Shown: positions 8,448 to 16,745, counted from the stretch's first letter. The stretch is DNA of 57,763 nucleotides from DAOUFU01 sp034429275 (GCA_034429275.1 DAOUFU010000167.1:1-57763), one strand, 5' to 3'. Made by a program: numbers and translations. The notes: a model not told the origin generated them from the sequence alone.

Positions 8448-9188
8448 ATGCGCGACACCCAGGCGATTATCGAGCGAGTGCGGCAGATTTCGCCCACCGT
8501 GCAGCACATGGACCTGGCGGTTGACCAGGTGCTCACCCAGCTTCGTCCCGGCCAGATGGTGCTGGCCCGGCTGGACGATCAGGCCGCCTGGGACCCCTAC
8601 CTGCGCGACCTGTGGATTCCGGTCAATCGCGTGCACAATACGCTCACGGTTGAGATCGCGCCCAACCGGAGCTTTGCGCCGGGCCAGGTAGTGCACCTGC
8701 TGGCCCCGGTGGGCCAGCCGTTCCCCGCGCGGCCCAACCGCCGCCACGTGCTGCTGATCGCCGATGACATCCTGCCGACTCCGCTGGTCTGGCTGGCGCG
8801 GCAGGTCGTCGCCGAGCGCGCCGAAGCCACGCTGATCCTGGGAGGACGTGGCGTGCAATACCCCTTGGAGCTGCTGCCGCGCGAAGTCGAGGTTCGGCGC
8901 AGCGATACCGGCTGGACATGGCCGCAGCAGGTCGAGGATATTGCCTGGGCGGACCAGATTTTTGTCTATGCCGCGCCAGAAGTGCGCGAAAAGGTCTACG
9001 GCCAGCTCGCTGAGGCTGTGCGGCAGGTTCGGCAGCAGCGCGTGCCCGATTTTGGCGTGTGCGGCCTGTATATCGAGCGCATGGCCTGCGGGACCGGCGC
9101 GTGCCAGGCGTGCCAGATTGCAGGGACCGGGCTGCTGGCCTGTGTCGATGGCCCGGCGGTGGACCTCAAGACCGTGAAATTCGACTGA
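8448..9188 (+). CDS. PyrK-like Fe-S electron-transfer protein
   Basis: A 246-residue protein resembling the electron-transfer subunit of dihydroorotate dehydrogenase B. It has an N-terminal beta-barrel-like region, a nucleotide-binding-type region (HVLLIADDILPTPLVWLA) and a C-terminal cysteine cluster: CGLYIERMACGTGACQACQ, then CVDGPAVDL. The cluster matches the [2Fe-2S] ligands and the CVDGPxF ending of PyrK. The usual FAD-binding RxYS motif of PyrK is not obvious, so it may be a divergent paralogue. No pyrD is adjacent. Start ATG 8448 follows AAAAGGA. Co-transcription with the upstream hydrolase is likely; a shared function is unclear. Confidence 0.7.
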   Translation: MRDTQAIIERVRQISPTVQHMDLAVDQVLTQLRPGQMVLARLDDQAAWDPYLRDLWIPVNRVHNTLTVEIAPNRSFAPGQVVHLLAPVGQPFPARPNRRHVLLIADDILPTPLVWLARQVVAERAEATLILGGRGVQYPLELLPREVEVRRSDTGWTWPQQVEDIAWADQIFVYAAPEVREKVYGQLAEAVRQVRQQRVPDFGVCGLYIERMACGTGACQACQIAGTGLLACVDGPAVDLKTVKFD

Positions 9189-9224
9189 GCGCCATCACTC
9201 CGCCGCGCTCCGTTCTTTTCAACC

Positions 9225-9247
9225 AGCCCCCATTTGTTTTGGGGGCT
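9225..9247 (+). terminator. Hairpin after the PyrK-like gene
   Basis: The stem AGCCCCC / GGGGGCT, extendable by one A-T pair, has a T-rich loop. It lies 36 nt after the stop and is followed by AACATTTT rather than a clean U run. Confidence 0.5.
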
Positions 9248-9370
9248 AACATTTTCCCCCCAAAAGACATATATAGACAAAGACCGGTTACCAGCCCATT
9301 GATGAGCGCTGGATGTATGCACGACGGGAGAGAACCTATCGCAGAATCGATTCACCGGGGAGAGAAGACC

Positions 9371-9715
9371 ATGACCTACGCAGACCTGGACTATAACACC
9401 CAATGGGAATACAAAACCGTCCATGCACGTTGGGGTGAGTTCAGCAACCCCGACCATCTCCAGCGCCTGCTCCAGCAGGAAGCGCTGGCCGGTTGGGTGA
9501 TGATCGAGCCGTTCAACGCGGACGCCGTGTGCTTCCGTCGTCACAAACAGGCCGCAGCGTGGGATCACCTGCTTCCGCCCGGCATCGATGCCTATCGCAC
9601 GCTGTACACCTACACGGCTGAACCGGCAGTCGAGACCGAGAACCTGGTGATCCTGGCCGGGCTGGTGATTGTGGTGATCATGCTGCTGATCGGGGTGGTT
9701 CTGCTGTTCTGCTGA
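9371..9715 (+). CDS. Small membrane-anchored DUF4177-like protein
   Basis: A 114-residue protein. The N-terminal part (WEYKTVHARW, then LQQEALAGWVMIEP) resembles the DUF4177 fold, in which an aromatic-Tyr-Lys strand is followed by LNxLGxxGWEL-like text. A single C-terminal hydrophobic segment (LVILAGLVIVVIMLLIGVVL) ends almost at the stop codon, so it is a tail-anchored protein with most of the chain in the cytoplasm. The start follows GGGGAGAGAAG. A strong terminator lies directly downstream, so the gene is a single unit. Function unknown. Confidence 0.7.
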   Translation: MTYADLDYNTQWEYKTVHARWGEFSNPDHLQRLLQQEALAGWVMIEPFNADAVCFRRHKQAAAWDHLLPPGIDAYRTLYTYTAEPAVETENLVILAGLVIVVIMLLIGVVLLFC

Positions 9716-9748
9716 CCGGGTGATGTGGGGTCGTGAGGGCGAACACTG

Positions 9749-9779
9749 CCACCCTCCGAAGATTCGGAGGGTGGTTTCA
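9749..9779 (+). terminator. Rho-independent terminator
   Basis: An 11-bp perfect stem (CCACCCTCCGA / TCGGAGGGTGG) with a 4-nt loop is followed by TTTCA. It ends the small membrane-protein gene. Confidence 0.8.
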
Positions 9780-9854
9780 TTCCTGGGGGGCATAGTGTAT
9801 ATTTGACATCATATTCAGCCTCAATTCGTTGTCGCCAAAGGATGATCTGACCCC

Positions 9855-10067
9855 ATGAAGTGTGTGCATTGTGCCGAACAGGCGTCTGCGATCTGCCGGT
9901 GGTGTGGTCGGGCCGTGTGCACCAACCACATCAAGACCATGACCTACATCATTACGGTGTATACGGGCAGCAAAAAGGTCCCCAAATCGCTCGTGGTAGC
10001 CGATGCCGTATGGTGTGGGGTGTGCAAGCCTCAGCCTGAACCGATTGAGATGCCCTATCTGGATTAG
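9855..10067 (+). CDS. Small Zn-ribbon-like Cys-rich protein
   Basis: A 70-residue protein. The first 25 residues hold CVHC, CRWC, C22 and H25, spaced like a B-box or zinc-ribbon knuckle. A second CxxC (CGVC) lies near residue 54. It should bind one or two Zn ions. No membrane segment is present. The double-FHA gene follows after 29 nt and the M50-like gene after that, so it is probably the first gene of a three-gene operon. Known B-box-like bacterial proteins of this size act as adaptors or are uncharacterised, so I assign no function. Confidence 0.7.
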   Translation: MKCVHCAEQASAICRWCGRAVCTNHIKTMTYIITVYTGSKKVPKSLVVADAVWCGVCKPQPEPIEMPYLD

Positions 10068-10096
10068 CCGCGCAGCGACCGCAGGGGGCCACCTTT

Positions 10097-10792
10097 ATGA
10101 CCAATACCGCCGAAGGACTGGCGAAAATCACCTGGGACGACCCGGAATCGGGCGAGCGCCGCGAATTTGTTCTGGCGGTGGGCGCGACCGCGACGATTGG
10201 TCGCAGCCCCGATAATCAAATTTGCATTCCCGAACGGCATGTTTCGCGCAAACATGCCGTTATCAACTTTCAAGACGGCATCTTCATGATCAGCGACCTG
10301 GGCAGCGCCAACGGCACGTTTGTCAACGACCAGCCCCTCACCGACCCCTTTCCCCTGGCGCATGGGGACGTGATCCGGCTGTATGTGCCGGTGCTGAACT
10401 TCTCGGCAGTCGTCACCGAAGCTGAGCAGGAACACGCGCGCATCACCGGCACGTTGATCGTGCCCGCCGGCAGCACAGGCCGCCCGACGCTGCACATTAC
10501 CTCTGGCGCGCAAGAAGGCGCAGAGATCGCCCTGCTGACGCCCCGCCTGACCATCGGTCGGGCCACCAGCAGCGCCACCTGGGATGTCGCCCTGCAAGAT
10601 CGCTCGGTATCCCGCCCGCACGCCGAGATTGTGCGCCAGGAAGATGGAAGCTGGGCCATCCGCGACCTGGGCAGCGCCAACGGAACCCTGGTCAACGGCG
10701 TGCCCGTCACCGGCGATGAACTGCGCGAACTGAAGGACGGCGCGGTGATCGTCATGGGCGAGACAACCGCACTCTTCCGGTTGGGAACCTGA
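10097..10792 (+). CDS. Protein with two FHA domains
   Basis: A 231-residue cytoplasmic protein made of two forkhead-associated domains. FHA1 has IGR (34-36), SRKHA (50-54) and NGTFVN (72-77); FHA2 has IGR (153-155), SRPHA (172-176) and NGTLVN (195-200). These are the phosphothreonine-contacting and loop residues of functional FHA domains, so both probably bind pThr peptides. It lies between the Zn-ribbon gene and, 5 nt downstream, the M50-like protease gene, whose N-terminal region has repeated Thr motifs with Leu or Met at +3. No Ser/Thr kinase is encoded in the window, so any kinase would act from elsewhere. Confidence 0.9.
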   Translation: MTNTAEGLAKITWDDPESGERREFVLAVGATATIGRSPDNQICIPERHVSRKHAVINFQDGIFMISDLGSANGTFVNDQPLTDPFPLAHGDVIRLYVPVLNFSAVVTEAEQEHARITGTLIVPAGSTGRPTLHITSGAQEGAEIALLTPRLTIGRATSSATWDVALQDRSVSRPHAEIVRQEDGSWAIRDLGSANGTLVNGVPVTGDELRELKDGAVIVMGETTALFRLGT

Positions 10793-10797
10793 CCCCT

Positions 10798-12465
10798 ATG
10801 GCCAATATCTACCGCCACATCGAAGCTGCCAAAGCCGCCATTCAGGATACCGGCGGGATATGGGACCAACTCAATGCACAGATGGCTACACAGCCCGCGC
10901 CTGTTGCCGAATCGGGTATGGGTATCTGGGGCATGATTGTGCCGGACGTGGTCGGCGGGCTGTGGGATAAGGCCGATCATGAGACAGTATACCTGGCGAG
11001 AACCCCCACCCGCACCGAGCGGCCCGATCTCTGGCGCGCCGCCGCCGATGAGACGCTGATTTTGCCCAAAGAGGGACTGCTGCCAGTCTGGGACGCCGCC
11101 CTGGCGCGTACCGATGCCACCGGCAAGCTGGACACCGAGGGCACCGTCCGCATGATGCGCGCCGACGTGGCGAACGTGTGGCAGCGCTCGGCGGACGAGA
11201 CGCTGGTGATGGAGCGGCGCGAGGCCAGCATCTTCGCCCAGCAGATTCGCCCGCGCGATATGGCCAGCTTTCACCCGCAGCGCATCTCCGGCTACGCGCT
11301 CAAAAAGCTGGGTGATACGCGCGGCGAGACCTACTGGGTGCTCAAAAATCTGCGCACGGGGGCGTATATCCGGCTGAATGCCGAGCAGCGCTTCCTGTGG
11401 GAACAGATGGACGGCAAGGCCAGCGTACAGGATATCGCCGTCGCCTACATGCTGGAATATGGCCGGCTGGCGATCAACAGCCTGCTGCTGCTGCTGGATC
11501 AGCTCCAGCAGAAGGGGTTTATCGAGCCGCTGGTGGATATTTATGGCGCGGCGGACCGTCACCTGGCCGAGCGGCGGGCCAATGTGCTCTGGCGTCGCAT
11601 CGTGCGGCGGTTCGTCAATACCGAGATCGCCCTGCACGGCATCGACTCGGCCATCACGCGCAGCTACCAGGTCGCCGGGCGGTGGTTGTTCACCCTGCCG
11701 GTGCAGGTCGCCATGCTGGTGATCCTGGTGGCCGGTGGGGCGGCTTTCATCGGCTTGCTGACCGGCGCGATTCCGCGCGAGGTGAGCGTACTGGGTGGGG
11801 CGGGCGCGCGGGCCGGGGTGATCGCGCTGTATGTGCTTCAGGCGATCACGCTGCTCATTCACGAGTGGTCGCACGCCATCGCCACCAAGCATTATGGGCG
11901 CGAAGTCCGGCGCGGTGGGTTCCTGCTCTACCTGGGGATGCCCGCTGCCTTTGTGGACACGACCGACATCTGGATGGAGCCGCGCCGCCCGCGCCTGGTG
12001 GTGAGCTGGGCCGGGCCGCATTCGGGTTTTGTGTTGGGCGGGCTGGCCAGCCTGGTCATCCTGGCGAACCCCGGCGCGGTAGTGAGCGGCATCCTCTACC
12101 AGTTTGCCCTGCTGACCTACATCACCAGCTTCATGAACCTGAATCCCCTGCTCAAGCTGGATGGCTACTATATCCTGATGGACTGGCTGGAAATCCCACG
12201 CCTGCGCGAACGCAGCCTGGCGTTCATCGGGCAGTCGCTGCGCGACAAGCTGCGCAAACGCGAGTCGTTCTCGCACGAGGAAAAGATCTTCGCAGTCTTC
12301 GGGGTGCTCTCCGCGCTGTGGACGGTGCTGGGCGTGGGGTTGATCTTGCTCACAGCGGGGCAGGGGGTGCTGCGCGCGATCCGCGAAGCGCCGGTGGTGG
12401 CGGCCCTGGTGGCGATCCTGCTGGCTGCCGGGTATGGATGGCGGCGCTGGCGACGCAGAGCCTGA
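10798..12465 (+). CDS. Membrane M50-like metalloprotease with PqqD-like domain and W-x6-T repeats
   Basis: A 555-residue protein in three parts. Residues 1-150 are soluble and low in complexity, with four W-x6-T repeats (W56-T63, W79-T86, W98-T105, W128-T135); three read HETVYL, DETLIL and DETLVM. Residues about 160-245 (YWVLKNLRTGAYIRLNAEQ through LLLLDQLQQKGFI) resemble a PqqD-like peptide-binding winged helix. From about 295 the chain is membranous, with the zinc motif HEWSH (355-359) and a second motif LKLDGYY (453-458), as in M50 site-2-type proteases. These motifs also occur in membrane proteins that accompany peptide maturases. The gap to the FHA gene is 5 nt, which argues for translational coupling. 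Substrate unknown. Confidence 0.85.
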   Translation: MANIYRHIEAAKAAIQDTGGIWDQLNAQMATQPAPVAESGMGIWGMIVPDVVGGLWDKADHETVYLARTPTRTERPDLWRAAADETLILPKEGLLPVWDAALARTDATGKLDTEGTVRMMRADVANVWQRSADETLVMERREASIFAQQIRPRDMASFHPQRISGYALKKLGDTRGETYWVLKNLRTGAYIRLNAEQRFLWEQMDGKASVQDIAVAYMLEYGRLAINSLLLLLDQLQQKGFIEPLVDIYGAADRHLAERRANVLWRRIVRRFVNTEIALHGIDSAITRSYQVAGRWLFTLPVQVAMLVILVAGGAAFIGLLTGAIPREVSVLGGAGARAGVIALYVLQAITLLIHEWSHAIATKHYGREVRRGGFLLYLGMPAAFVDTTDIWMEPRRPRLVVSWAGPHSGFVLGGLASLVILANPGAVVSGILYQFALLTYITSFMNLNPLLKLDGYYILMDWLEIPRLRERSLAFIGQSLRDKLRKRESFSHEEKIFAVFGVLSALWTVLGVGLILLTAGQGVLRAIREAPVVAALVAILLAAGYGWRRWRRRA

Positions 12466-12474
12466 CAGCAGGCT
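12459..12474 (+). terminator. Weak hairpin over the M50 gene stop
   Basis: AGCCTG / CAGGCT forms a 6-bp stem starting 3 bases before the stop codon, and GACAGC/GCTGTC offers an alternative pairing. There is no U tract. Confidence 0.25.
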
Positions 12475-12559
12475 GTCTACATGATGAGCCAGCGCCGATG
12501 GCGACACAGAGCCTGACTCGCGCCAGGTCTCCGCGCCGCGCCAGTGCCGGGTGTTGGCA

Positions 12560-13414
12560 TTACTCCGCAGGCACCCAGGTGACCTCAAACATTTTCGGCC
12601 AGTTCTTGCCCGTGATGAGGAAGGTGTCGCTTTCTTCCAGGTAGACGATGCCGTTCAGCACCTCTGCCGAGGGATTGATCCCGGCCTTCTCTTCGTCGGA
12701 GAAGTGCTCGTACAGGCTGGAGGCATCGATCACGCCGGTCACCACGCCGTTGATTTTGTTGATGCGCAGGATCAGGTCGGTCATCCACACGTTGGCATAG
12801 ATCGAGTCCCCGGCGCATTCCAGTTCGTTCAGGCGGCTGAGCGGGCGCTGGTTCGGCCCGGCGAACTGGTTAATCGTCTGGCCGCGCAGCGTCACCGCCA
12901 TCATCGCCAGCAGTTCGAAGTTCGCGCGGTCGCGTATCTGGATGAACGGCGTGCCGTCGCTCATGTAGAGGAATCGGCCATCGCTGCACAGACCCCAGCC
13001 CTCGCCCTCGTATTCGTAGGTTCCAATCTGCTCAAAGGTCGCCAGGTCGTAGACAAACGCGACGTTGGACTGCCAGGTGAGCTGAATCAGCGTGTCATCC
13101 ACGCGTTCCAGTCCCTCGGCGAAGTATTCGCGCGGCAGCGTGATCATACGTCGCACCTCGCCGGTTTCCGGGTCCAGTTCGCGCAGCATCGACTCGCGTT
13201 CGTACGCGCCGGTGCTTTCATAGAGTGCGCCGTCATAATACAGCAGGCCCTGCGTATACGCGCTGGTATCGTGAGGCCGCTCGTTCAGGACGTTAGGAAC
13301 CAGGAAATCGACGGGCACTTCCATCGGGTTGGGGCTTTGCGCCGCCGCCGATCCGAGCACCCCAAGAGCGATTGCCAGCACGATCACCGCCAGGAAAACA
13401 CGCCGTTTGGTCAT
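12560..13414 (-). CDS. Secreted glutaminyl-peptide cyclotransferase
   Basis: A 284-residue protein of the beta-propeller glutamine cyclotransferase family, which converts N-terminal Gln to pyroglutamate. The start ATG 13414 opens a signal peptide (MTKRRVFLAVIVLAIALGVLG, then AAAQ) and follows GAGGACC; the longer frame upstream lacks these. Family text includes YTQGLLYYDGALYESTG near the mature N terminus, EGLERVDDTLIQLTW, EGWGLCSDG and LNELECAG. The enzyme should act outside the membrane. The end is convergent with the M50 gene; the IMPase gene upstream on the same strand is 75 bp away. Confidence 0.85.
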   Translation of the reverse strand: MTKRRVFLAVIVLAIALGVLGSAAAQSPNPMEVPVDFLVPNVLNERPHDTSAYTQGLLYYDGALYESTGAYERESMLRELDPETGEVRRMITLPREYFAEGLERVDDTLIQLTWQSNVAFVYDLATFEQIGTYEYEGEGWGLCSDGRFLYMSDGTPFIQIRDRANFELLAMMAVTLRGQTINQFAGPNQRPLSRLNELECAGDSIYANVWMTDLILRINKINGVVTGVIDASSLYEHFSDEEKAGINPSAEVLNGIVYLEESDTFLITGKNWPKMFEVTWVPAE

Positions 13415-13489
13415 AGCAGTCCGGTCCTCGTTGAATAGCTCACAAAACGATGAAATCGCCGGGGCAGCACGCCGCGCCCGGCGCAAGAC

Positions 13490-14320
13490 TCAGATCATTG
13501 ATGGGCGAGGGGCGGCCTCGCCCTGCATCAGCACGGCGCTCATCTGCGCGTGGATGCGCCCGTTGCTTGCCAGGATGTGGCTGCCGCTGCGCGCCTCGCG
13601 GGTGAGTTCCGCGCCCGCATAATCGGTTACCGTGCCGCCTGCTTCCTGCACGCACAGCAGCCCGGTCTGCACATCCCAGGGTTTGGGGCCATGTTCCCAG
13701 TAGCCGTCGAGCCGCCCGGCAGCGACATAGCACAGGTCGAGCGCCGCCGATCCCATCCAGCGCACTGCCTGCGAACGCAGCACAAAGTTGTTGAAGTGCG
13801 CCAGGTTATTTTCGCTGCCGGTCCAGCGGTCGTAGGGGAAGCCGGTCACCACGGCAGCCTGGGCCAGATCGGGCACCTGCGAGACGTGCATCCGCCGCCC
13901 GTTGAGCCACGATCCCTGGCCGCGCAGCGCCTTGAACATCTCGTCGCGCATTGGGTCATACACCACGCCCAGCACGGGCATCAGGTCCGGGTCGGAGAGT
14001 GCGATCACCACTGCGAAGATGGGCAGCCGGTGGGCGAAATTGGTGGTGCCATCCAGTGGATCGATGTACCAGTGATAGGGTGTTGCCTCGGCGGGCGGGC
14101 CGTAACCGCCCCCCTCTTCGCCGTGCAGCCGATGATCGGGGAAGTGCTCGCGCAGCGCCGCCACAATCAGCTTTTCGGATTGTCCATCCGCCTCGGTCAC
14201 CAGGTCGATGCTGGTGCTCTTGGTATTGGCTGCGCGGGGCCGCTCGTAATATTCGCGCAGGACCGCGCCCGCCTGCCGCGCGATGGTCTCGATGATGTCT
14301 AGGACAGCCAGGTAATCCAC
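13490..14320 (-). CDS. Inositol monophosphatase family phosphatase
   Basis: A 276-residue enzyme with the Mg-binding signature of the IMPase/FBPase superfamily: GEEGGG (with HGEE), WYIDPLDGTTNFAHRLP and the C-terminal KPWDVQTGLLCVQEAGG. It dephosphorylates inositol-1-phosphate or related sugar phosphates. The frame continues far upstream, but GTG 14320 is the best start: it gives the family's usual length, follows AAAGGAAA, and places the N terminus as DYLAVLDIIETIAR. A TATACT -10 box lies 49 nt upstream. The neighbouring permease gene is divergent. Confidence 0.88.
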   Translation of the reverse strand: MDYLAVLDIIETIARQAGAVLREYYERPRAANTKSTSIDLVTEADGQSEKLIVAALREHFPDHRLHGEEGGGYGPPAEATPYHWYIDPLDGTTNFAHRLPIFAVVIALSDPDLMPVLGVVYDPMRDEMFKALRGQGSWLNGRRMHVSQVPDLAQAAVVTGFPYDRWTGSENNLAHFNNFVLRSQAVRWMGSAALDLCYVAAGRLDGYWEHGPKPWDVQTGLLCVQEAGGTVTDYAGAELTREARSGSHILASNGRIHAQMSAVLMQGEAAPRPSMI

Positions 14321-14369
14321 TGTGATCCGGTTTCCTTTGATGGATTGGAGAGTATGCAAAAACGCAACT

Positions 14370-14375
14370 AGTATA
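14370..14375 (-). promoter_or_regulatory. -10 box for the IMPase gene
   Basis: TATACT on the minus strand, preceded by CGG, lies 49 nt upstream of the GTG start. No clear -35 is visible. Confidence 0.4.
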
Positions 14376-14422
14376 CCGCGCTCACGCGCAGGAGCCAGCA
14401 CCCCAACGGCGAGCAAAACCGG

Positions 14423-14428
14423 TATAAT
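14423..14428 (+). promoter_or_regulatory. -10 box of a leaderless promoter (permease)
   Basis: TATAAT is separated from the ATG at 14436 by 7 nt, so the expected start of transcription falls on or next to the start codon. No Shine-Dalgarno box is possible in that space. Confidence 0.6.
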
Positions 14429-14435
14429 CCCGCCT

Positions 14436-15311
14436 ATGGACACTCTGACTTTCGTCGGCTCGCGGTGGGTGATGATCTTGCTCGAAGAGGGCGCGCTGTT
14501 GGGGGTGGGCGTGCTCGCCTCTGGCCTGATCGATGCATTTGTGGGCCGGGCGGCGATGGCGCGGCTGCCCCGCCGCACCCTGCCCGCTGCGATCACCGGC
14601 GCGCTGCTGGGGCTGGTGATCCCGGCGGGCAGCGTGGGCAGCATCGTGGTCGCGCGGCGGCTGCTGATCAAGGGTGCAGCGCCCGCCCTGGTAGTGGCCT
14701 ACCTGCTGGGCGGGCCGCTGCTCAGCCTGATCGCGCTGGCCGGGCTGGCCGCTGCCCCGGTGACTTTGGCGCTGGCTGCGGCGGTGATGGCGGCGACGCT
14801 GACCCTGGCGCTGACCGGCGGATGGGTGTGGTCGCTGCATCCTGCGCCGGGCGCACTGCTCCGCCGCGAGACTTTCGCCCATGCCGGGACCCTGACGCTG
14901 GCCCCCGGCCTGCACCATGCATGGACCGTCGCCGCGCGCGAGACCGTCGAGATCGGACGCTGGCTGGTCATCGGCGGGCTGCTGGCGGCGATCTTGGGCG
15001 CGGCGATCACGCCGGAGGCGCTCGACTCGCGCGTGGAATCGCCTGAGGCGACGGCCTGGGCCGGGCTGCTGCTCGGATTCGCTCACGCGACCGGGCCGCT
15101 CACCAACGCGCTCGCTGCGCCGGATGTCATCGCCCGGCTGGGCAGCGGGGCCGCCGCCGGCTTCTTGCTGATGGGAGCCGCCGCGAGCCTCACCCGCGTG
15201 ATCGCGCTCCTGGCCGTGTTCCGCTGGCGGATGGTGCTGGCGCTGGTTGCGCTGATTGCGCTGGTCGCGGCGTTGGCGGGCGCGTGGATCGCGCTCAATA
15301 CCTCGTGGTAG
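14436..15311 (+). CDS. DUF318/COG0701-like permease lacking the usual cysteines
   Basis: A 291-residue protein with about eight hydrophobic segments. The text GALLGLVIPAGSVGS, VARRLLIKGAAPALVVAYLLGG and the second-half equivalent GLLLGFAHATGPLTNALAA follow the duplicated pattern of COG0701 permeases, some of which are ArsP exporters. In those proteins the first pattern usually reads with a CSCG-type cysteine pair; here it is AGSVG, so a thiol-based metal or metalloid site is absent. The ATG follows a -10 box by 7 nt and has no ribosome-binding site. The next gene begins within 10 nt of the stop, so the two form an operon. Confidence 0.7.
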   Translation: MDTLTFVGSRWVMILLEEGALLGVGVLASGLIDAFVGRAAMARLPRRTLPAAITGALLGLVIPAGSVGSIVVARRLLIKGAAPALVVAYLLGGPLLSLIALAGLAAAPVTLALAAAVMAATLTLALTGGWVWSLHPAPGALLRRETFAHAGTLTLAPGLHHAWTVAARETVEIGRWLVIGGLLAAILGAAITPEALDSRVESPEATAWAGLLLGFAHATGPLTNALAAPDVIARLGSGAAAGFLLMGAAASLTRVIALLAVFRWRMVLALVALIALVAALAGAWIALNTSW

Positions 15312-15320
15312 GTGTACCCC

Positions 15321-16745
15321 ATGACGGCTGATCGCCTCTTCCCTCGCCTGGGCCGGTTTGAGGCCGCGCTGGTCGTCACGCTGGTCATCCTGGCGGTGGC
15401 GCTGAGCGCCGTGCTTCTGCGCGGGGACCGTGTGGGCGTGCAGGTCACGGATCGCGGCCCGCGAGCGGGAGCGCCTGGCTCTGTGCCGGTGGTCCTCACC
15501 TTTGCCGAACCCATGCAGCAGCAGACGGTCGAGGAACGGCTGCACATCGACCCGGCGCAGGCGGGCACATTTTCCTGGTCGGCGGATGGGCGAACGGTGA
15601 CATTCACCCCGGCGCGCGCCTTTCTGCCCGGCGTAGTGAGTGTCCGGCTGGAGGCAGGCGCACGCGCCATCTCTGGGCGGCGCGTGCAGAGGGCAATCGG
15701 CTGGTCGTTCACTGTGCAGCCGCCGCGCGTGGTCGCGCTGGCCCCGGCGGATGCGGCCCTGTACCAGTTGACCGTTTTTGATCCGGCCTCCGGCCCGGAC
15801 ACCGGCGGCATCCCGCTCACTGCCGGCCCTTATGGCATTGAAGATTACGCTGTCAGCCCGGATGGCCGCCAGATTGCTTACAGTCAGCGTAATGCAGGGG
15901 GCACGCTCGACCTTTGGCTGCTCGACCTGCTGACCGGCCAGGCGCACCCGCTCACCCGGTGCATCGAGGCGCAGTGTACGCGCCCGGCATGGAAGCCGGA
16001 CGGTACGCAGATCGCCTATGAGCGGCGCGATTTCACCGGCGGTTCGAGCGATGGCCTGACTTCTGCCCGTGCCTGGGTGGTGGACCTGCTCACCCTGGAT
16101 ACGCGCCTGCTGTGGGAAGACCCGGCGATCCTGGGGCAGACTCCTACCTGGTCGCCCGATGGACGGCGTCTGGCTGCCTATGATGCCAGCCTGCCGGGCA
16201 TTCGCGTGCGCGACCTGGACTCAGGCACGGAGATCACGATCCTCACGCGGCAGGATGTCGTCGGCGCGTTTTCGCCGGATGGCGGGCGGCTCGTTTACCC
16301 GGTGCTGGTCGCCAGCCGCAACAGCCCACAGCTTTACACACAGCTTGAAGTGATCGACTTGGAGACAGGGGCGATCACCTCGTTGGGATCGGGCAAAGTG
16401 GTGCAGTGGGAAGATGGCGAGGCGGTGTGGTCGCCGGATGGCACGGGGTTGGTAGTAGCGCGCCAGTATTTTGACCAGCGCCACACGCCAGGCAGGCAGC
16501 TTTATTGGGTGGACCCGGCAAGTGGGGATGCCGAGCCGCTGATCGTCGATGCTGCTTACGGACACAGTTCGCCGCGCTGGGATGCCGCCGGGCAGCGCCT
16601 GCTGTTCCAGCGCTACCCGGTCGGCGTTTGGGGTTCAGAAACTGGCGGGCAAGAGGCCGTGCCGGAGCTGTGGATCATCAACCGCGCGACCAACGAACTG
16701 GTACGCGCGGCTGTGAATGCTTTTTCGCCCGGCTGGCTGCCGTAG
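15321..16745 (+). CDS. Membrane-anchored TolB-like beta-propeller with Big_5 domain
   Basis: A 474-residue protein. An N-terminal membrane segment (ALVVTLVILAVALSAVLL) is followed by a bacterial Ig-like Big_5 domain (LTFAEPMQQQTVEERLHI, FSWSADGRTVTFTPARAF). A propeller of PD40/TolB-type blades comes next, with repeated SPDGRQIAYSQR, KPDGTQIAYERR, SPDGRRLAAYD and SPDGTGLVVARQ. It should sit outside the membrane as a scaffold or ligand binder. ATG 15321 is preferred over GTG 15312, which overlaps the preceding stop, because GGTAGGTG lies 7 nt upstream. Pairing with the permease suggests a joint envelope role, but this is inference. Confidence 0.82.
   Translation: MTADRLFPRLGRFEAALVVTLVILAVALSAVLLRGDRVGVQVTDRGPRAGAPGSVPVVLTFAEPMQQQTVEERLHIDPAQAGTFSWSADGRTVTFTPARAFLPGVVSVRLEAGARAISGRRVQRAIGWSFTVQPPRVVALAPADAALYQLTVFDPASGPDTGGIPLTAGPYGIEDYAVSPDGRQIAYSQRNAGGTLDLWLLDLLTGQAHPLTRCIEAQCTRPAWKPDGTQIAYERRDFTGGSSDGLTSARAWVVDLLTLDTRLLWEDPAILGQTPTWSPDGRRLAAYDASLPGIRVRDLDSGTEITILTRQDVVGAFSPDGGRLVYPVLVASRNSPQLYTQLEVIDLETGAITSLGSGKVVQWEDGEAVWSPDGTGLVVARQYFDQRHTPGRQLYWVDPASGDAEPLIVDAAYGHSSPRWDAAGQRLLFQRYPVGVWGSETGGQEAVPELWIINRATNELVRAAVNAFSPGWLP

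Noticed and set aside
10270..12588. 772-residue reading frame on the minus strand
   Set aside because: It lies opposite the FHA and M50-like genes, both of which have clear motifs, and has Gln/Arg/His-rich low-information composition.
14382..15947. 521-residue reading frame on the minus strand
   Set aside because: It covers the permease and propeller genes in antisense and is an Arg/Gln-rich shadow without motifs.
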